NCBI GenBank assembly: GCA_028752905.1
Contig: JAQNBH010000004.1
Span: 976,610-1,040,609, forward strand
From: Cladorhizidae sp. MBARI D1340-BT2
Taxonomy: Eukaryota > Porifera > Demospongiae > Poecilosclerida > Cladorhizidae
Direction of reading: 5' to 3'
DNA length: 64,000 nucleotides
Made by a program: the position numbers and the translations under genes. Shown piece by piece: positions 11,278-22,238 of this stretch (position 1 is its first letter; every line of letters starts with the position of its first letter). The notes beneath the pieces were generated by a model that had not been told where the DNA came from, did no database searches, and saw only the letters and a program-made list of their open reading frames with translations.

Positions 11278-11462
11278 GACCCCAGCACATCTACTCACTC
11301 ACTGCTGGGCCACCATAGACCCCAGCACATCTACTCACTGGCTTGTAGGACCCACCACAGACCCATTGCATGTTGCTATGTAGTCTTCACCCTCGTACAC
11401 TTCAACAGTCCGAGATCCACTCATAAACATCACCGCCCTCACCGAGTAGCCTGGTAGTGCCA
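11278..11462. other. Short duplicated stretch and spacer
   Basis: The word gaccccagcacatctactca appears at about 11278 and again about 40 bp later. The remainder up to 11462 is unique with no recognised feature. Confidence 0.5.
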
Positions 11463-11798
11463 TCAGGTGCAAGGTCCCAAGTTTTCCTCAGCAGTGGGCC
11501 GGGATAAGTGAACCAACACTGGCTCTGCTTCATGAAGTAGCTCATCACAACTAAATATCAATACATAAAATCTCAAATATCGATGGATTTTAATGCTGTT
11601 AATATAGAGGACACTCTGCAGGCTAGGAGACTCCTCCAAGCTGGAACTCAAATTCACCTTCCCTTTCGGGTCCATTCTTGCCTGCTGATAGGAAGGTAAA
11701 GGGTCGTAAGCGGGAGTCGGGTCAGGCGGGGGAACAGCCTGAAAGCTGTACTGACTGAGCAAGTGAGCGTTTTCTCTTGAGAAGGAACTTTCATTCAT
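11463..11798 (-). CDS. Unrecognised 111-codon ORF, possible first exon
   Basis: A minus-strand ORF starts MNESSFSRENAHLLSQYSF and continues with a Pro/Tyr-rich stretch (PPPDPTPAYDPLPSY) like the PY-rich tails that recruit WW domains. After about residue 48 there is a plausible splice donor (aaggtgaat), and the following residues lose this character. So perhaps only the first 48 codons are coding. No domain or family is recognised and no downstream exon is identified. Confidence 0.3.
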   Translation of the reverse strand: MNESSFSRENAHLLSQYSFQAVPPPDPTPAYDPLPSYQQARMDPKGKVNLSSSLEESPSLQSVLYINSIKIHRYLRFYVLIFSCDELLHEAEPVLVHLSRPTAEENLGPCT

Positions 11799-11861
11799 GT
11801 TTTGCTTTCACTTGTGTTAGTAACAATATTTGAGAAACAGTAAATATAAGCCAAGAACATT

Positions 11862-11913
11862 TCATCCCTGCTAATGGCATCAGGTCAGTGCGATGATGGA
11901 ACTCGGGTAGTTG
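11862..11913. repeat. Dispersed repeat pair, copy 1
   Basis: A stretch with gctaatggcatcaggtcag and gcgatgatggaactcg has a diverged direct copy at about 12998-13041 (gctaatggcgtcaaatcag, gcgatgctggaactcg). The pair brackets the hAT fragment between them and may mark an old element or duplication. The words catttcatccctgctaatg also recur at about 11952. Confidence 0.5.
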
Positions 11914-12108
11914 TTAGCTTGTTACTAGATGTGAGAAGCAGTAAATATGAATATTTCATCCCTGCTAATGCAAGTCACACGATTTGGTCGTCGATTTCAG
12001 GACTTTTCTCACGCTCTCACGACCACTTACCTATTTCTCACGCCGCGCCCGACCAAACAATGACAGAAGATCTTCCTCAAACTCTCTAAAAGACACAGTT
12101 GGCTTCAA

Positions 12109-12425
12109 TGCGTATCGTGTGGACATGTTTTGGGGGCATCTGAGAGAAATGAAGAAACCTGGTTTGAGCTGTTTTGAATATGATCTTTTGTTTAAAGTTG
12201 CAAATGTTGTATTGACCATATATAGCATTAGAGTGCAGGGGAAGAACGAATTTTTCCCCTTATCAACAAGAACAAGACACCAAGTACAAGTTCCCTGAGT
12301 ATGGATGGTACACTTTCATCCCTTATTACAGTGAAGACGCATATCGAGAACCCACTTAGCTGGATTCCATCAGAAGTTCTTAAAGAAGCTATATATAACC
12401 AGCAGCATAAAAACCGCTAATAGAC
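12109..12425 (+). pseudogene. hAT transposase C-terminal fragment
   Basis: Across two frames on the plus strand this reads like the C-terminal dimerisation region of hAT-superfamily transposases of the invertebrate type. It has a MFWGHLREMKKPG stretch, then LLFKVANVVLTI, a decayed serine/glutamate box, and after one frameshift SMDGTLSSLITVKTHIENP followed by PSEVLKEAIY. In intact members this segment holds the transposase dimer together. No start, catalytic DDE region or terminal repeat is present. It is a dead 3' fragment. Confidence 0.6.
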
Positions 12426-13100
12426 AATAAACTGCATCTTGCATGCAATATATGAATGTAACTATATTAAAAACTTCTTTCTTTACCTTAACAGTATAAT
12501 ATAAGTAGTTGAATGACAAGTCAATGTAATAATATTATAATTCCAACACTCCCAGGTGGTTGATGAGACAAAATGAATGTATTGCATAAGAAATGTTTTA
12601 TACCTATTTCTTATATATAGCAGAGGATACATAATTCCTTATAATATATAACTGCTAATCTAGTGTGTTATATATATATATATATTACCCAGGGGGTTGA
12701 TGATTGACAAAAGTGGAGCAGTAAAGAACAGTATAGTTGTGACTGAGAGAAATAAAAATTTGGTTATTTGCAGATGCTTGCTCTTCCTTGGTCCACACAG
12801 CTGCCGATAAATGATGGACATTAAATTAGAATTGGTGAATTCAGTAGGCCATGTAATGGTTATTGAAGCTGCAGTATCAGCTCTGAATGACCAATACAAA
12901 TGTGCACCTCCCATGTCTCGCTCCAACCAGAGCATTTCTCACTCCACTTTAGCATGAAATCTCGCACTAAGTAGCAATATAAGTTGAGAGGTCTGGCTAA
13001 TGGCGTCAAATCAGTGCGATGCTGGAACTCGTTGGGGAGGGGGTTAAATAGTCGGGGCCACATTTTGCGTTCTAGTGTGCAGCATCGCTACTCTTAATTA
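12426..13100. other. A/T-rich spacer with second dispersed-repeat copy
   Basis: Mostly A/T-rich sequence with a (ta)n run near 12671-12685. About 12998-13041 is the diverged partner of the repeat at 11862-11913. No gene is recognised. Minus-strand ORFs here show no domain. Confidence 0.45.
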
Positions 13101-13692
13101 CGTTCAGGGTTCAGGTAGAGGTAAGTTAGGACCGTCTTCACGGAGCTGGAGAGCCACGGTGAGAAGTGCTGGTGTGAGTTTGAACATCTTCTTATAGCAA
13201 GACTGCTAAGATGTGCAAAGCTAGCCCAGTGGGTTTTCATGCCAAGTGTGCTGTGTGTGGGGTGCATGTATTTCTGGTGTGTGTGTGCATGTGTGGTGTG
13301 AGTATATGTGTGTATTTGTGTGGGGATGGGGAGGGTTTCTTCTGCCTGGAATTCAAAAGGAGAGTCAAGGGCTGGGAGACACAGACACCCTGCGTGCATG
13401 TGATGTAATGAGCTTGAGACACAGACACCCTGCGTGCATGTGATGTAATGAGCTTGAGATAGGTACCCTGCATGCATATGATGCAAAATTGCTTCACAAG
13501 AAAAATGATGCCTCTTTTTGCTGTAGTCAGAGTATACTTAAACTAAAATAGTAATGGGTAGGCATTTAAAACACCACCTACGTCAGGTCACTCCAGTAAC
13601 AGGTCATGATCAAGTCACTCTAGCCCTACGTCAGGTCACTCCAGTACCAACCTTTAGACAACCTCAGGCTAAGATCAAGTCACTCTAGTCCC
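13101..13692. repeat. TG-rich tract, 40-bp repeat and AGGTCA-rich stretch
   Basis: About 13243-13330 is rich in tgtgtg. About 13377-13493 holds two near-identical 40-bp units (cagacaccctgcgtgcatgt) and a third diverged one. About 13575-13690 repeats caggtcactccagta and gatcaagtcactctag, giving several AGGTCA hexamers, the half-site of nuclear receptors. Their use as binding sites is unproven. Confidence 0.6.
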
Positions 13693-14697
13693 AACTTCCT
13701 AGAAATACAGAAGCAACACTATATTATATATTCCTAGAAATACAGAAGCAGCATTATATTATATAAACCTAGAAATACAGAAGCAGCATTATATTATATA
13801 TTCCTAGAAATACAGAAGCAACACTATATTATATATTCCTAGAAATACAGAAACAGCATTATATTATATATTCCTAGAAATACAGAAACAACATATTATA
13901 TATTCTTAGAAATACAGAAGAAGCACTATATTATATATTCCTAGAAATACAGAAGCAGCATTATATTATATATTCCTAGAAATACAGAAGCAGCACTATA
14001 TTATATATTCCTAGAAATACAGAAGCAACACTATATTATATATTCCTAGAAATACAGAAGCAGCATTATATTATATATACCTAGAAATACAGAAGCAGCA
14101 CTATATTATATATTCCTAGAAATACAGAAGCAGCATTATATTATATATTCCTAGAAATACAGAAGCAGCACTATATTATATATTCCTAGAAACAGAAGCA
14201 GCACTATATTATATATACCTAGAAATACAGAAGCAACACTATATTATATATACCTAGAAATACAGAAGCAACACTATATTATATATTCCTAGAAATACAG
14301 AAGCAGCACTATATTATATATTCCTAGAAATACAGAAGCAGCATTATATTATATATTCCTAGAAATACAGAAGCAGCACTATATTATATATTCCTAGAAA
14401 TACAGAAGCAACACTATATTATATATTCCTAGAAATACAGAAGCAGCATTATATTATATATACCTAGAAATACAGAAGCAGCACTATATTATATATTCCT
14501 AGAAATACAGAAGCAGCATTATATTATATATTCCTAGAAACAGAAGCAGCACTATATTATATATACCTAGAAATACAGAAGCAACACTATAATTATTATA
14601 TATACCTAGAAATACAGAAGCAACACTATATTATATATTCCTAGAAATACAGAAGCAGCACTATATTATATATTCCTAGAAATACAGAAGCAGCATT
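13693..14697. repeat. 35-bp minisatellite (about 29 units)
   Basis: The unit has ttcctagaaatacagaagca followed by gcattatattatata. The main variants are ttcct/tacct and gcagcatt/gcaacact/gcagcact. A run of units near 14035-14320 is matched, in order, by a run near 14395-14640, so blocks of units have been duplicated. Confidence 0.96.
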
Positions 14698-15085
14698 ATG
14701 ACTGTGGTAGCTAATGGTTTAATTAATGGTGTAGGGTAAATGGTTTAGTTAATGATGTAGCTTATGCTCTGATAGTGATAGCTAATGGTTTAGTTAATGA
14801 TGTAGCTTATATGTTCTGATAGTGCTAATGGTTTAATTAATGGTGTAGGTAAATGGTTTAGTTAAAGATGTAGCTTATGTTCTGGTAGTGATAGCTATTG
14901 GTTTAGATGATGTAGCTTATGCTCTGATAGGGGTAGCTAAAGTTAATGATGTAGCTGATGCTTTGATAGTGGTAGCAATGGTTTAGATGATGTAGCTTAT
15001 GCTCTGATAGGGGTAGCTAATGGTTAGATGATGTAGCTTATGCTATGACTGTGGTAGCTAATAAATGGTCAAAGCATCGAAGCTA
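14698..15085. repeat. Irregular tandem repeat
   Basis: Words gctaatggtttagttaatga, tgtagcttatgctctgatag and ggggtagctaa recur at variable spacing of about 50-75 bp. It is degenerate and has no coding sense. It abuts the 35-bp array. Confidence 0.8.
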
Positions 15086-15559
15086 ATAGATGAGGTTTAG
15101 TTTAAAAACAGTACCCAAATTGTTCCTGATATGGAGCAGCGTCTGGTCAAGAATATCAATCCCCCCACAACGCTATCCTATAGCGGCCATAGTGTGCAGT
15201 AGTCAGAGAGACGAAAGTTGTAACTGTTCCTTCAGACATCCGACACTTCTCTTTAACCAAAAAGATCATGCACATTAAGCTCCGCATCAACAAGTTGCGG
15301 TAAAGTAGAAGGATGCCCCACCTACCCATCTAGCATTCTCACTAGCGCACCCTATATCTTAAAAGGGCTAAAAGGGCAAAAGAGAACTTCATTTAAGTGA
15401 AATATGAACACAAGATAATGATGCAATTTTGGCTTGGCAAAAGCAGAGGTAGGCAACTGCATGAGGAATGGAGAGTAGAACATTAACACAACAGTTGAAG
15501 GTTGAAAGACCGGGTATGAACTATTTGATGAGAGGCAGTTATGATGGTTTGAGCTGAGC
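15086..15559. other. Spacer without recognisable content
   Basis: Unique sequence, with no domain in the short ORFs on either strand. It lies downstream of the retroelement fragment in minus-strand sense and could be its decayed 3' portion. Confidence 0.35.
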
Positions 15560-15880
15560 TTCCAGGTCGAGGGAGGTGAGTGGCAGTGTCTTGTTAAGTG
15601 AGAGTCATACAGCTGTAGTGAGGAGCAGGCTAGGGAGGCAATGGCAAGAGCACTGATAATGATTTCCGCTCTAAGGAGAATCTCTTTGAATCCAGGTGAC
15701 TTGGAGCATGCTGGTATTACTCCTCTTGCTCTCCTTCCCAACTCTTGTATTGGGCAGGCAGTTGTATGTTTTTGTGTGTTAAAGGAACAGTTAGTTCAAT
15801 GAGGCTGATCTCTTCTGCTCTTACTATAACAATATCTGGGGGGGAAGAGGTGTCAAGAATTTTCGTGGGGAAGGTAGGTG
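15560..15880 (-). pseudogene. Retroelement C-terminal fragment, frameshifted
   Basis: On the minus strand the reading PTKILDTSSPPDIVIV, then ISLIELTVPLTHK, and after a gap SHLDSKRFSL is typical of the segment after the reverse transcriptase in invertebrate retroelement proteins, where the DIVI...IELTVP words form an endonuclease-like fold. A stop and at least one frameshift interrupt it, and the RT core is absent. It is a dead fragment. I cannot assign a clade. Confidence 0.42.
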
Positions 15881-16106
15881 GTGGACTGTCCAAAGTTCTC
15901 GACGCTTCTCTCGTGGTTGGAGTTCTTCCATCAGACCCATGGTAAGTTACTTCAAGGAACTATCATGATGGCATGTGTATCTCCGAGGCAGATGCTCCTC
16001 TGGTTGGAGTTGTTCCATGACCAGTGTCTTCAGGAGGGAACTGTCATGATGTGTGTAGATGCTCTCTCATTGTTGGAGTTGTTGCAACAGACCCATGACC
16101 AGTCTC
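15881..16106. repeat. Degenerate repeat of about 70 bp (3 units)
   Basis: The words gttggagtt(c/g)tt(c/g)ca, catgatg and cagacccatg recur three times at about 15918, 16000 and 16074. The units have diverged strongly. No gene is recognised. Confidence 0.55.
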
Positions 16107-16616
16107 AAGGGACGTATTTAGGGGGGGGGCAGGGGGGGGCAATCGCCCCCTGATATATTTACAAAATTCACAGCCCCCCAAAAATAGGTGGGCTTGGATG
16201 TCAAGAGTCACATAACGAGTACATAAAACATCACCCTGTGCCAGCTGTCAGTGTGCTAGCAGTGCAAATAATGTATTTGCCATCTAGCTGCCTAGAACAA
16301 CAAGAAAATTGGGGGGGGGGGGAAGGCCATCAATCTAGTGCATATTTGCAGCTGTCATGATGCTAAGTGCAAGTCTGATTATTACAAGCACTAATACATT
16401 TTCAGTGGCGGAGAAAACAGGGGGTCAGGGGGGGGGCTCTGGCCCCCCCCCAATTTTTATACTGGGGGAGCTAAGCCTCCCCATTTATTGTCAATGTCAA
16501 TATGTTTAGTTTGATCATTCACTAACTGTCTTGTGTAATTACAGATAGAACTTTGCAAGTTATGTAGGCAGACTGCAAAGAACATACACTAGATACACCT
16601 AGATGTTCATGGTGGT
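16107..16616. mobile_element. Two hAT-like terminal sequences, otherwise empty
   Basis: About 16108-16150 (agggacgtatttaggggg, then a G-rich/C-rich hairpin) resembles the hAT end cagggccgtatctagg seen in inverse at 36.46 kb. About 16404-16465 (cagtggcggag, then g9ctctggc9-like) is another end of the hAT type. No transposase lies between them, so these are solo ends or non-autonomous copies. The second runs toward the 67-bp satellite. Confidence 0.35.
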
Positions 16617-19600
16617 TTAATATTGCACTGAGGTGCCTATAATTATATACTGACTTGTGCATGTTATTATAATTTAAGCATAAACCATTAGTGCTCTGAG
16701 GTGCCTACACTGACACTTGACTTGTGCATGTTATTATAATTTAAGCATAAACCATTAGTGCACTGAGGTGCCTACACTGACACTTGACTTGTGCATGTTA
16801 TTATAATTTAAGCATAAACCATTAGTGCACTGAGGCACCTACACTGACACTTGACTTGTGCATGTTATTATAATTTAAGCATAAACCATTAGTGCACTGA
16901 GGCACCTACACTGACTGAGGCACCTACACTGACACTTGACTTGTGCATGTTATTATAATTTAAGCATAAACCATTAGTGCACTGAGGTGCCTACACTGAC
17001 ACTTGATTTGTGCATGTTATTATAATTTAAGCATAAACCATTAGTGCACTGAGGCGCCTACACTGACACTTGACTTGTGCATGTTATTATAATTTAAGCA
17101 TAAACCATTAGTGCACTGAGGCACCTACACTGACACTTGACTTGTGCATGTTATTATAATTTAAGCATAAACCATTAGTGCACTGAGGCACCTACACTGA
17201 CTGAGGCACCTACACTGACACTTGACTTGTGCATGTTATTATAATTTAAGCATAAACCATTAGTGCACTGAGGCGCCTACACTGACACTTGACTTGTGCA
17301 TGTTATTATAATTTAAGCATAAACATTAGTGCACTGAGGTGCCTACACTGACACATGACTTGTGCATGTTATTATAATTTAAGCATAAACCATTAGTGCA
17401 CTGAGGCGCCTACACTGACACTTGACTTGTGCATGTTATTATAATTTAAGCATAAACCATTAGTGCACTGAGGCGCCTACACTGACACTTGACTTGTGCA
17501 TGTTATTATAATTTAAGCATAAACCATTAGTGCACTGAGGCGCCTACACTGACACTTGACTTGTGCATGTTATTATAATTTAAGCATAAACATTAGTGCA
17601 CTGAGGCGCCTACAATGACACTTGACTTGTGCATGTTATTATAATTTAAGCATAAACCATTAGTGCACTGAGGTGCCTACACTGACACTTGACTTGTGCA
17701 TGTTATTATAATTTAAGCATAAACCATTAGTGCACTGAGGCGCCTACACTGACACTTGACTTGTGCATGTTATTATAATTTAAGCATAAACCATTAGTGC
17801 ACTGAGGTGCCTACACTGACACTTGACTTGTGCATGTTATTATAATTTAAGCATAACCCATTAGTGCACTGAGGCACCTACACTGACACTTGACTTGTGC
17901 ATTTTATTATAATTTAAGCATAAACCATTAGTGCACTGAGGTGCCTACACTGACACTTGACTTGTGCATGTTATTATAATTTAAGCATAAACCATTAGTG
18001 CACTGAGGCGCCTACACTGACAATTAACTTGTGCATGTTATTATAATTTAAGCATAAACCATTAGTGCACTGAGGCGCCTACACTGACACTTGACTTGTG
18101 CATGTTATTATAATTTAAGCATAAACCATTAGTGCACTGAGGTGCCTACACTGACACTTGATTTGTGCATGTTATTATAATTTAAGCATAAACCATTAGT
18201 GCACTGAGGTGCCTACACTGACACTTGACTTGTGCATGTTATTATAATTTAAGCATAAACCATTAGTGCACTGAGGCGCCTACACTGACACTTGACTTGT
18301 GCATGTTATTATAATTTAAGCATAAACCATTAGTGCACTGAGGCGCCTACACTGACACTTGACTTGTGCATGTTAGTATAATTTAAGCATAAACATTAGT
18401 GCACTGAGGCGCCTACAATGACACTTGACTTGTGCAATCAGCATGTTATTATAATTTAAGCATAAACCATTAGTGCACTGAGGCGCCTACACTGACACTT
18501 GACTTGTGCATTTTATTATAATTTAAGCATAAACCATTAGTGCACTGAGGTGCCTACACTGACACTTGACTTGTGCATGTTATTATAATTTAAGCATAAA
18601 CCATTAGTGCACTGAGGCGCCTACACTGACAATTAACTTGTGCATGTTATTATAATTTAAGCATAAACCATTAGTGCACTGAGGCGCCTACACTGACACT
18701 TGACTTGTGCATTTTATTATAATTTAAGCATAAACCATTAGTGCACTGAGGCGCCTACACTGACACTTGACTTGTGCATTTTATTATAATTTAAGCATAA
18801 ACCATTAGTGCACTGAGGTGCCTACACTGACACTTGACTTGTGCATGTTATTATAATTTAAGCATAAACCATTAGTGCACTGAGGTGCCTACACTGACAC
18901 TTGACTTGTGCATGTTATTATAATTTAAGCATAAACCATTAGTGCACTGAGGCGCCTACACTGACAATTAACTTGTGCATGTTATTATAATTTAAGCATA
19001 AACCATTAGTGCACTGAGGCGCCTACACTGACACTTGACTTGTGCATGTTATTATAATTTAAGCATAAACCATTAGTGCACTGAGGTGCCTACACTGACA
19101 CTTGATTTGTGCATGTTATTATAATTTAAGCATAAACCATTAGTGCACTGAGGTGCCTACACTGACACTTGACTTGTGCATGTTATTATAATTTAAGCAT
19201 AAACCATTAGTGCACTGAGGCGCCTACACTGACACTTGACTTGTGCATGTTATTATAATTTAAGCATAAACCATTAGTGCACTGAGGCGCCTACACTGAC
19301 AATTAACTTGTGCATGTTATTATAATTTAAGCATAAACCATTAGTGCACTGAGGCGCCTACACTGACACTTGACTTGTGCATTTTATTATAATTTAAGCA
19401 TAAACCATTAGTGCACTGAGGCGCCTACACTGACACTTGACTTGTGCATGTTATTATAATTTAAGCATAAACCATTAGTGCACTGAGGTGCCTACACTGA
19501 CACTTGACTTGTGCATGTTATTATAATTTAAGCATAAACCATTAGTGCACTGAGGCGCCTACACTGACAATTAACTTGTGCATGTTATTATAATTTAAGC

Positions 19601-22009
19601 ATAAACCATTAGTGCACTGAGGCGCCTACACTGACACTTGACTTGTGCATGTTATTATAATTTAAGCATAAACCATTAGTGCACTGAGGCGCCTACACTG
19701 ACACTTGACTTGTGCATGTTATTATAATTTAAGCATAAACAATTACTGCACTGAGGCGCCTACACTGACACTTGACTTGTGCATGTTATTATAATTTAAG
19801 CATAAACCATTAGTGCACTGAGGCGCCTACACTGACAATTAACTTGTGCATGTTATTATAATTTAAGCATAAACCATTAGTGCACTGAGGCGCCTACACT
19901 GACACTTGACTTGTGCATGTTATTATAATTTAAGCATAAACAATTAGTGCACTGAGGCACCTACACTGACACTTGACTTGTGCATGTTATTATAATTTAA
20001 GCATAAACCATTAGTGCACTGAGGCGCCTACACTGACACTTGACTTGTGCATGTTATTATAATTTAAGCATAACCATTAGTGCACTGAGGCGCCTACACT
20101 GACACTTGACTTTTTATTATAATTTAACCATAACCCATTAGTGCACTGAGGCACCTACACTGACACTTGACTTGTGCATGTTATTATAATTTAAGCATAA
20201 ACCATTAGTGCACTGAGGTGCCTACACTGACACTTGACTTGTGCATGTTATTATAATTTAAGCATAAACCATTAGTGCACTGAGGCGCCTACACTGACAC
20301 TTGACTTGTGCATGTTATTATAATTTAAGCATAAACCATTAGTGCACTGAGGTGCCTACACTGACACTTGACTTGTGCATGTTATTATAATTTAAGCATA
20401 AACCATTAGTGCACTGAGGTGCCTACACTGACACTTGACTTGTGCATGTTATTATAATTTAAGCATAAACCATTAGTGCACTGAGGTGCCTACACTGACA
20501 CATGACTTGTGCATGTTATTATAATTTAAGCATAAACCATTAGTGCACTGAGGCGCATACACTGACACTTGACTTGTGCATGTTATTATAATTTAAGCAT
20601 AAACCATTAGTGCACTGAGGCACCTACACTGACACTTGACTTGTGCATGTTATTATAATTTAACCATAAACCATTAGTGCACTGAGGCGCCTACACTGAC
20701 ACTTGACTTGTGCGCATGTTATTATAATTTAAGCATAAACCATTAGTGCACTGAGGCGCCTACACTGACACTTGACTTGTGCATGTTATTATAATTTAAC
20801 CATAAACCATTAGTGCACTGAGGCGCCTACACTGACACATGACTTGTGCATGTTATTATAATTTAAGCATAAACCATTAGTGCACTGAGGCGCATACACT
20901 GACACTTGACTTGTGCATGTTATTATAATTTAAGCATAAACCATTAGTGCACTGAGGCACCTACACTGACACTTGACTTGTGCATGTTATTATAATTTAA
21001 CCATAAACCATTAGTGCACTGAGGCACCTACACTGACACTTGACTTGTGCGCATGTTATTATAATTTAAGCATAAACCATTAGTGCACTGAGGCGCCTAC
21101 ACTGACACTTGACTTGTGCATGTTATTATAATTTAACCATAAACCATTAGTGCACTGAGGCGCCTACACTGACACTTGACTTGTGCGCATGTTATTATAA
21201 TTTAAGCATAAACCATTAGTGCACTGAGGCGCCTACACTGACACTTAACTTGTGCATGTTATTATAATTTAAGCATAAACCATTAGTGCACTGAGGCGCC
21301 TACACTGACACTTGACTTGTGCATGTTATTATAATTTAAGCATAAACCATTAGTGCACTGAGGCGCCTACACTGACACTTGACTTGTGCATGTTATTATA
21401 ATTTAAGCATAAACCATTAGTGCACTGAGGCACCTACACTGACACTTGACTTGTGCATGTTATTTTAATTTAAGCATAAACCATTAGTGCACTGAGGTGC
21501 CTACACTGACACTTGACTTGTGCATGTTATTATAATTTAAGCAAAAACCATTAGTGCACTGAGGCGCCTACATTGACTTGTGCATGTTATTATAATTTAA
21601 GCATAAACCATTACTGCACTGAGGCGCCTACACTGACACTTGACTTGTGCATGTTATTATAATTTAAGCATAAACATTAGTGCACTGAGGCGCCTACACT
21701 GACACTTGACTTGTGCATGTTATTATAATTTAACCATAAACCATTAGTGCACTGAGGCGCCTACACTGACACTTGACTTGTGCATGTTATTATAATTTAA
21801 GCATAAACCATTAGTGCACTGAGGTGCCTACACTGACATTTGACTTGTGCATGTTATTATAATTTAAGCATAAACCATTAGTGCACTGAGGCGCCTACAC
21901 TGACACTTGACTTGTGCATGTTATTATAATTTAACCATAAACCATTAGTGCACTGAGGCGCCTACACTGACACTTGACTTGTGCATGTTATTATAATTTA
22001 AGCATAAAC
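16617..22009. repeat. 67-bp satellite array, left block (about 80 units)
   Basis: The unit contains gcactgaggcgcctacactg, acacttgacttgtgcatg and ttattataatttaagcataa. It is very homogeneous. The ggcgcc site appears as cg, tg or ca, a CpG-decay pattern. Marked variants recur every 4-5 units: acaattaacttg near 18964, 19301, 19568 and 19837, and tgtgcgcatg near 20713, 21049 and 21186. That is higher-order organisation. The array is cut at 22009 by the Ty3/gypsy element and resumes at 27886. Confidence 0.98.
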
Positions 22010-22195
22010 TCGAAGGATAGCGCTGTACGCATTTGCCACTCAGACTGAACTGGATATAGAACGATGTTCATAGAATAGCAATGCATGGACAAGTGAGGAA
22101 TGTGTAGAGAGCATGCGCTAGGTAAGGGGTCGTCAAGTTGGTAAGGGCGTGTATAGCATGAGAACACATCAATATGAGTTAGGTTGCTGGCTACA
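22010..22195 (-). repeat. 3' LTR of the Ty3/gypsy element
   Basis: 186 bp, identical as far as I can see to the copies at 27486-27671 and 27700-27885. In element sense it starts tgtagccagcaacc. The last four bases (tgca) present on the 5' copies are missing here at the satellite border, so the end is slightly truncated. Confidence 0.92.
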
Positions 22196-22218
22196 TAGTT
22201 CTCTATCCCCCCCCAAGC
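22196..22218 (-). other. Polypurine tract
   Basis: In element sense a purine run, ggggggggatagagaa, ends three bases (cta) before the 3' LTR and about 20 bp after the stop codon. This is where plus-strand DNA synthesis is primed in LTR retroelements. Its place fixes the LTR start as tgtagcc. Confidence 0.85.
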
Positions 22219-22238
22219 AGAGGCTAGGGCTCTGGTGA

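Noticed and set aside
13575..13690. Nuclear-receptor response element
   Set aside because: The AGGTCA hexamers are part of a degenerate repeat and have no consistent spacing or orientation.
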